The notes under the pieces: generated by a model
Database searches by the model: none
What the model was told of the DNA's origin: nothing
The model's input: only the letters and a program-made list of their open reading frames with translations
Made by a program: the position numbers and the translations under genes
Shown here: positions 47,701 through 64,000 of the stretch, in pieces
Numbering within the stretch: position 1 is the first letter of the stretch
Layout of the letters: the number at the start of each line of letters is the position of its first letter
From: Membranipora membranacea
Taxonomy: Eukaryota; Bryozoa; Gymnolaemata; Cheilostomatida; Membraniporidae
Direction: 5' to 3'
Assembly (NCBI GenBank): GCA_914767715.1
Contig: OU612069.1
Coordinates: forward strand, 20,951,387 to 21,015,386
DNA: 64,000 nucleotides

Positions 47701-50700
47701 GCAGCTCCTTATCCCTAAAATTATACAAATTGAACTAAAAAAATAAGATCGAATTTCTATGAAGTTTTAAGTTTGCATTCAAGAGAGCAGTCTAAAGACT
47801 CTTTTAAAGCTATTACGCAAATCAAAATAGATTTGCTTGTCTCAAAATATTGCCTGTCATATGTCACTATCCACTTTTAACCCTGCTGCTTCAACATGGG
47901 AATGGCTTCTCACTTGCTAAAATATCTAGGCTAAATTATTTTGTTTTTCTGCTTGACACAGTGTCACAGATTTAGCCGAAGGCCTCATAACAATATAATA
48001 ACAGGCTTCTGAGTTTGGGTCCCCGATTAAGTTGTATGATTCAGGGCTGGGCCCTATTTTCATTCTTGCATAATCAGGCCATTTCTGTGGCAACCGTTTT
48101 ATATTAGCCATAGTCACAAGCTGCAAAATTATCTTGCGACAGTACAGCCTAAATAACAGCAGGGTCGTAGTTCTAGGGGAGGCAGAGAGGCACTGCCTCC
48201 CCTACAGTGGCCTAAAAACACTATAATTGAACAATCTACGTCAGAATCAGTCCTTCTGGGACTTCCATTTGCTTATTATATGCCTCGAGTTTCTCGGGAG
48301 GAGGTCACTGGTGATGCCTCGAACTCGCCTCAGACTTTTGCCTTGCCTCCCCCAGCATTTTTCTAATCTATGGCTCTGAACAGTGTCCCTCTGGTCAAAC
48401 GCACACCAGGTTTGACACCCTCTAGCTATAAAGTGAAAACAGGAAGTTTCTATTCTCATTATATTATGTAAGAATAACAGTCACTTATTCGTTACAGTGT
48501 TAACACCAGTGGTCAGATGACTGCAGCTTATAGTGATATCACCCAGAGATGACCACAAACCTGCATAGACCTGCCATACCAGAGCAGCACTGCCTGTCAA
48601 TTACAGGGAGGGGCAGGTACTATACAACAGTATAACAGTATCGCTGTTATTGATACACAGGAGGGTAGATAAATATACAAACGATTAGCGGGTTATCTAA
48701 TCAAGTCTTTAGTTTATACACTTTTATTGCCAGGTACCAAGTTATGCGAATTTCCTCGATGAGTAAATTTCTCACGCTAAAATCTTATGTGTTATCACAT
48801 ATTTGAAGGAATTTTCAATTTTGGATGAGAGAATTGCGCTCTAGAAGTAACTGTGACAATTTTAATCTTCTTATTTTTTATTCCCAAAATATACACGTCA
48901 TGTTTGACAGTAAAGAAAAGCTGATATTCCTAACAGCACTTCATTCGTAAACGTAACAGCGACAGCGCATTCCTATTCGAATTGAGCAAATTGGCACTTT
49001 TCTTACATCCCCCATGAGTCACAGATTAAATCTCTTTGACCATCACCGTTTCTCAATCTATTTTGAATATTTTTTGTGATTCAAAATATCCAAAGGAGGC
49101 TTTTTGTGTTGTTATCTCGACAGCATATGTCAGTAGAATAAAGATAAAGCCGCTCAGGTAGTGAAGGCAGCAGTTTGGTCTATAATTCTACACCTGAATT
49201 TGGGCAGCCTCCCCAAATTCAATTACAAACAGATTTATTCAATCAGGTTAACAAAGCTTTAATCAGATTTAGAGCAACTTGACACTAAACCCTGTGTTTC
49301 CATGTTGTTCTTCATATTAGTGTGCGGTGGATAGAAGATTTAAACCAGTACTACAACCCGCAGTACCGCAAGATTAACTGTAACTTGTATTAAAAATATT
49401 ACTGAATCGCTCTACAGTATTTTTTAGGTAAAGGTATCATGTTTAAGTTTGCTAGGTGATAAAAAGGCTGCCATCAATGGTTAGATTTTAAGCATTGGCT
49501 GGTTTTGAATTTCCGGTTATTAAATTATTAAATTGACGGAGCGAATGCAGACGGCAAATGATTGACTATGTATAGGAATTTCACATTCATATGTTTATAA
49601 CTATGTATTGGAAACAATTTTCGATGAAATATTATTTTGCCAAATATTTTGTCAAATTTTTATTTAGATTGTATAAGAACCTGGATAGAGATGATAATTA
49701 ATTAGTGCCATGGAATGCATTGAAAGTACAAGATTTATAGAAAAAAAATTTGATGGAAAGATTTATTTCAGCTTTGACCGTACAACAAAGCTTTGCTGTT
49801 GTAAAGAATAATGTGTCACCTTACCAATCTATTTTTAGTTTCATGATTTTTATTCATGCTCATTATTGCCGAGGATTTTTCCTACAAACTATTCCATTAC
49901 AACGATTTCTCAAAACTGTTCTGTAGAGATTTCAAAATAAATGTTATCTTATCATATTCTTCGACAGAACATAGTACATGCTTAGATGGATTGGTGTAGG
50001 CGAGTATCATCATTTTGAAAAATGAGCTAAACGAAAAGTAAGCTAATTTTCTCGCACCTAATCTATTAAATAAAGTAGGGCTATCAGCACTCAGGAAGTG
50101 ATGTGTGAGTATTCAGCTTAATTCTATTAGTATGATCCTTTCTCTCAGCCCTCCAACCCGCTGCCTAGGCATCATTACAACTCCATTTACAAATCTCCAC
50201 TTCCACTCCATTACGCGAGCCCGCCGCACACCTCAGTGATGCCTAATGCATTCACCTGCGGTCTGGCTCAATGCATTGATAATTAATTGAAATGCTGCCT
50301 CAAATGGCTATTATGATCACAATGGAACATAAAGTGATTTAGAAAGTGGTAAAAATGGGATTGGGCAATTAACAATTAGATTTCAGAGCTGCCGGTGTGG
50401 TTGGGCTGCCTAGACTTATCAAGTCATTACTGAATAGTCTAGCTTGTGTAATGTACATAGATATTAAATCCTCATGTCTGTTAGGCCACCTATTTGTTTA
50501 TGTGCCAAGATATTTCATAATTCAATTTTTGGTTCCACCCTTTGTCAGCCGAATATGCTAGAAAAAGTTGAATATATTTCTGTCTTTTTTTTCAACAAAT
50601 TTGGGTTTCAGCTGCAACAATAGAACATGCCAATATACAAATCAGCAAAACAATATATATAATAATACTCTCTGCCAGATAATAATACTTTGAACAATTT

Positions 50701-51120
50701 TAGGAGCAGCTACTTTGGATAACAACAGAATGAGGTATGATCTAGGAGATCAATAACATTTTAATTGACGACTAGAGATCAGTGCAAGCATATTGCACCA
50801 TTTTCTATTCCCACGGATCCTGTAGATTCCAGACGTAGCTCAGCAGGACCGATCTAGTACAGTCATTGATACCACAACTAATATTACAAATAGCTCTGAC
50901 GGCAAGCCATGAGCAGACCCAAAATTATTTCTCCACTTTCCAAAGCTTTGCAGAGATGGTGTCGATAAGATAAGTTTTGTATCTTTTGTGTCACTTCCCC
51001 TGATGATCAGTTTTAAACGCTCATCATTTACAGCATTTATCATCTCTAATCTTGTTAGAATTTTAACACTACACTAATTACTAGCTCATCAAAAGACTAC
51101 AAACACTAAACTGTGTAATT
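44760..51120. other. Gene-free upstream region of Zic
   Basis: 6.4 kb, mostly AT-rich, without supported exons. It contains repeat R at 48150-48365 and two stretches that may be regulatory: 45163-45188 and 50133-50390. Confidence 0.55.
48150..48365 (+). repeat. Dispersed repeat R, plus-strand copy
   Basis: Matches 13945-14150 in inverse orientation. Ends in CAGACTTTTGCCTTGCCTCC, which resembles the inner part of the C-rich short repeat, so the two families may be related. Confidence 0.6.
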
Positions 51121-51415
51121 TGCCAGTTTAGCTAATGAGTGAGCGATTGACCAATCAGACTGCAGATGGAATTCCAGATTAGAGCTAAGTAGCCAATCAG
51201 GCAATAGAAGTGTGCCAGGCTTGTTGATGGACAGTGTTGAGTTGAGGTGGTTGTATCTGCAGCCTTGTATATGGTTGGATATGTATGTAGGTTTCCTACT
51301 GGTTTTAGTGATAAGCTCACAGCGTTTACTCAGCAGAAACACCGTGGAAGCTGCTGATACAAGTTCATACTACATCGTGCTCTTATCTCGTTTAGCTCAC
51401 TGACTTTCACAACAG
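51120..51415 (+). promoter_or_regulatory. Probable Zic promoter and 5' untranslated exon
   Basis: Two CCAAT boxes (51151-51155 and 51193-51197, both in CCAATCAG) lie upstream of a strong donor, ACAACAG|GTGAGATC, at 51415/51416. A matching acceptor (TATGTTTCAG) sits at 52072, nine bases before the ATG of the first coding exon. This suggests a non-coding first exon ending at 51415. The transcription start is not defined. Confidence 0.4.
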
Positions 51416-52081
51416 GTGAGATCTTACTCATAGCTAATATCAATCACTGCCCGCTGACGCTGCTCCTTCGATCAACTCATGTCTAATACTGCTGACAGCT
51501 GTCTGTTACCATCTATAACCACCGCTGTCAAAGTGTTACATCAGTATGACAGTAGATTGGCAGGCAGCAATAGGATTAAGTTTGGATATTTTCGTTCAAA
51601 ATTTTATTACTGATTTGCATTGTTGTTTTTGGAGAAGCAAAGGCATGGGCAGAATGGATTTTGTATCAAAATTGATTGCTGTGTTATTTCATGGGAACTT
51701 CTCCGTGAAGTACCCAGCTAAAGTCAAAATTCATGTCAAAGCTGCTAGAGTTTTAAATTATGAAAAATTTATTTGCTGTGTCTTCGTGTGAACACTGTCT
51801 GTCATGCAGAGGTGGTAAGTTTCCAGCACTATTCTCATTAGGAAAATTATCTACTATATGGCTGATGTTATGTTATGTTAATATTATTCGCACTCCAACA
51901 TGTCACTATGGCACACCGATGTCTGCTCCCAAATTATATCTAGGATTGCACCTCGCACCTACAGCGGCCACCAGTTGGAACCAGAACATTCTACAGATGT
52001 TTATGTAAATGTAACCTACATGTCTGACAATATTAAAACTGTGGAACATGACAGCACACCTTTTTATGTTTCAGAACGACG

Positions 52082-61560
<9,479 letters not shown>

Positions 61561-62677
61561 GAACATTTTTACTTGTTTGTAGCCATCTTTTGCCATTTTT
61601 TAACTAAGTCACATTTTACAGGCATTTAGCTTTTTTACTTATCTGTGCCTCTTTACCAAAGACGTGACGTCCAGGCTTGAAAAAATAGATATGTGTGTTG
61701 CTAACTCTATTACATTACTTCCTCCATCACCTACTTTATGACTATATTGAGTGTGATTAAAACTGAATTTTACTTTAAAACTAGTCCAAATTCTAAGTCA
61801 ATCTTTATGCCATTAATTCATTACTTAAAACCATTATAAATATTTACAATCTCATGTATTTATTTTACATCTTTCTGCTGATAATACCTGATATAATATC
61901 ATTGCTATAAATTAACTGCTGTCGAGAGATCTGCCATTGAAAGCTGCCTCAAATCTTAATTAGTCGGTACTTTTTTTTGTGTGTTCAATTAATTGTTATC
62001 ATTATTTTGTAATTATTAGACAAAGTTGGGTGTTTGTTACTCGCTGTTGTTTTCCTTTGTTTTGTTCTCTGCGTAATGCTGTCATTTCCTTCTAAGATTT
62101 TCGGAGTTATCTGCCTTCATTTTATAAGAGCATAACTCAATTTACCATTTTCCTTTTTTGTCTGTGAATATTTCATTGTTTGGTTCAGAACCAACAAGTG
62201 TCTATTATTTTACTTTTTGGCATCACCTTTAATTATCATTATCACACCGCACGCATAAATTTTATGCGTTTACAGTTTTTTAAACAAGTCGGAACCATTT
62301 TGGTGCTATTGCTGACTTTGAGGCTATATATAGCCCAAGTACTGCTAGGTGGTGGTGTCTGTATTGGGTTTTTTTTACGAACCATCCAGTTTTTGTAAAT
62401 AGCATAATAATATAATAATATTTATACTAAATATTGTGATGATGGATAAGAAGTTAAATACCTACAATATGTTGTCAGTCATTTACATGCAACAATTTTA
62501 GTCTCAGTCAGTACTAACCTCTTTTTCTATGTTTATACTTACTCACAACCATTTGATACGATCGTTTTTCTAGACGTAACTAAGACACGACCTTGTAAGT
62601 CTCATCTGCGATTCCTTGATGCCTGTCTTCCTTTTTTGGATATCTTCTTGCAACTGAATATAGAAAAATTAAGCCGA

Positions 62678-62800
62678 GAAAACCTAAAATTCAGTCTGGA
62701 AAACCTAAAACTGAGTCAGGAAAACATAAATTTGAGTTGGGAAAACATAAATTTAAGGCGATAAAATCTAAAATACAGTCGAGAAAACCTAAAATTGTTG
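62678..62800. repeat. 21-bp minisatellite, about 6 units
   Basis: Units start GAAAACCTAAAA or close variants at 62678, 62699, 62720, 62741, 62762 and 62783, an exact 21-bp period. Because 21 is a multiple of 3, an open minus-strand frame reads heptapeptide units such as VLGFPDS and NLCFPNS. No splice or start context supports translation. Confidence 0.85.
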
Positions 62801-63710
62801 AATATGATGAGAGCAGGTGACATGGCCTTTCATGACTTGATAGCCTCATTTCAGGTGAAGCCGGATGGCTCTGTTTTACTTGTTGGAGCAGTTTGACAGC
62901 AATGATTTTGAGGTGCCTCTTTATCAAAAATTTCAACAGTATCTCACACAAAAAAGCAATCGCCTGTAATCACATCAGAGTCAGCATGCTGGCTAATAAT
63001 AGTGATCTAGTACATAACATATTTGTGGACTTGAACTCTCAGGGAATTCCAAGTTATCTCCACTCAATCCAAATACTGTTGATGTCTTCTTTTGAAATTA
63101 CTGATCTTTATTAGAGCTGAAGCCCTTCAAACACATTCTGAGCAGCCTTTATAAGAGTCTCTCCTCCAAACACCCTGTACTTGGCCTTTACTAAGATTTA
63201 CAGACTAACATGGAAACATAACTCCAAACTGAGGCATCTTAGTGTGATAAGCAAAGCAGGGAGTTTGTCCCAAACTTGCCTGAGCACACTGAGTGTGGAT
63301 TTTACTTGAACTTTTTAACCATTTTAACAATCAGCAAAACCGCTCAAGTTTGTAAGGTGACTGCTCCTTGGAAAGCTGCAGCGTATGAGCTCAATACTAG
63401 ATGGCATCAACCTCAACAAGATATCAGTTCCCTGGTCCCATGTACACAACATTGTGAGGGATCCTACTGAAACTAACAAACAGTTCAATTATTTTTTCAT
63501 TATCATCTACTTTGATGATCTTAGAGTAAAGCTCTTGTCTCTGTTTTTAAATGCGACACAATGCTTTATTCTGTCTCAGTATTCAATTTTCCGGGAGGTA
63601 CATGCATTGATATGAATATGAATATATATCAGTGGGTACATGTCCAATGTCACAGGACCGGAGGTTGTTGGACAGATCTGGTCTGAAGTCTTAGAATGAT
63701 AATAGGCTTT

Positions 63711-63716
63711 TTTTAT
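63711..63716 (-). terminator. Candidate poly(A) signal of a minus-strand unit beyond the window
   Basis: The minus strand reads TTCAATAAAAAAAGCC here. Sequence to the right is AT-rich with ATTCATA repeats (63901-63932) and no coding frame, as in a 3' UTR or a LINE 3' end. The rest of the unit would lie past 64000. Confidence 0.3.
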
Positions 63717-64000
63717 TGAAAGGATGCCAACTCCAAAGCCCCACAGTCAGATACCACCATACATTAATACAATAACAGAACACATAAAAATACAAAATAA
63801 TACAAAACTCTATAATAATCTCATTCGCTGAAATGCTAAACATACATCATGAAATATATGTTCAGATTGTTCAAATGCATCCAAATATTCTCAAAAATAT
63901 ATTCATATATTCATAGATTCATATATTCATAGATTAATGGGTCATAAATAGAAGGCAGTGGTCCAAGGCCAAAATCCACTAACAGAAGCCTTACCAAAAC

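Larger units (their letters stand above)
61561..64000. other. Zic 3' flank
   Basis: No supported exon. It should hold the Zic 3' UTR; no canonical AATAAA was found soon after the stop. It includes a 21-bp minisatellite at 62678-62800 and a possible 3' end of a minus-strand transcript near 63711. Confidence 0.5.

Overview
This window is ordinary nuclear DNA from an invertebrate animal: AT-rich, intron-rich and full of transposon remains. Animal-specific genes (a Zic zinc-finger factor, a short-chain 'C4' collagen) and GT-AG introns with phase-consistent joins support this. The phylum cannot be fixed by eye; a sponge, cnidarian or lophotrochozoan would fit.

Layout. 0.5-12.5 kb, minus strand: an 11-exon SLC18-type (vesicular amine / SLC18B1-like) transporter. 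One intron holds a 5'-truncated L2/CR1-type LINE whose reverse-transcriptase frame is still open. 12.5-18.2 kb: no gene found; SINE and other repeat copies. 18.2-20.3 kb, minus: a 3-exon secreted, probably GPI-anchored protein with a Thr/Arg/Pro-rich stalk and a CUB-like domain. 22.7-30.1 kb, minus: a coiled-coil plus collagen plus C4-domain gene, 5' end not found. Its last intron holds a dead CR1-like LINE with a PHD finger. 31.7-40.0 kb, minus: complete 6-exon GPKOW (G-patch/KOW splicing factor), with a hAT-type element in intron 1. 40.3-44.8 kb: degenerate tandem array of about 1.5-kb units. 44.8-51 kb: gene-free upstream DNA. 51.1-61.6 kb, plus: complete 7-coding-exon Zic gene with a 5-kb intron. 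61.6-64 kb: Zic 3' flank, a 21-bp minisatellite, and the possible 3' end of a minus-strand unit.

The genes are unrelated in function and are not a cluster or operon. Exons were joined by reading both strands for splice sites, reading-phase agreement and family similarity. All joins given for the transporter, the CUB protein, the collagen gene, GPKOW and Zic keep frame. No new biochemical system is evident. The more unusual signals are a 24-bp in-frame microexon, a tandem array with an insertion present in only some units, a five-copy C-rich short repeat, SINEs with duplicated 5' heads, foldback elements, and a duplicated splice-acceptor region in GPKOW.
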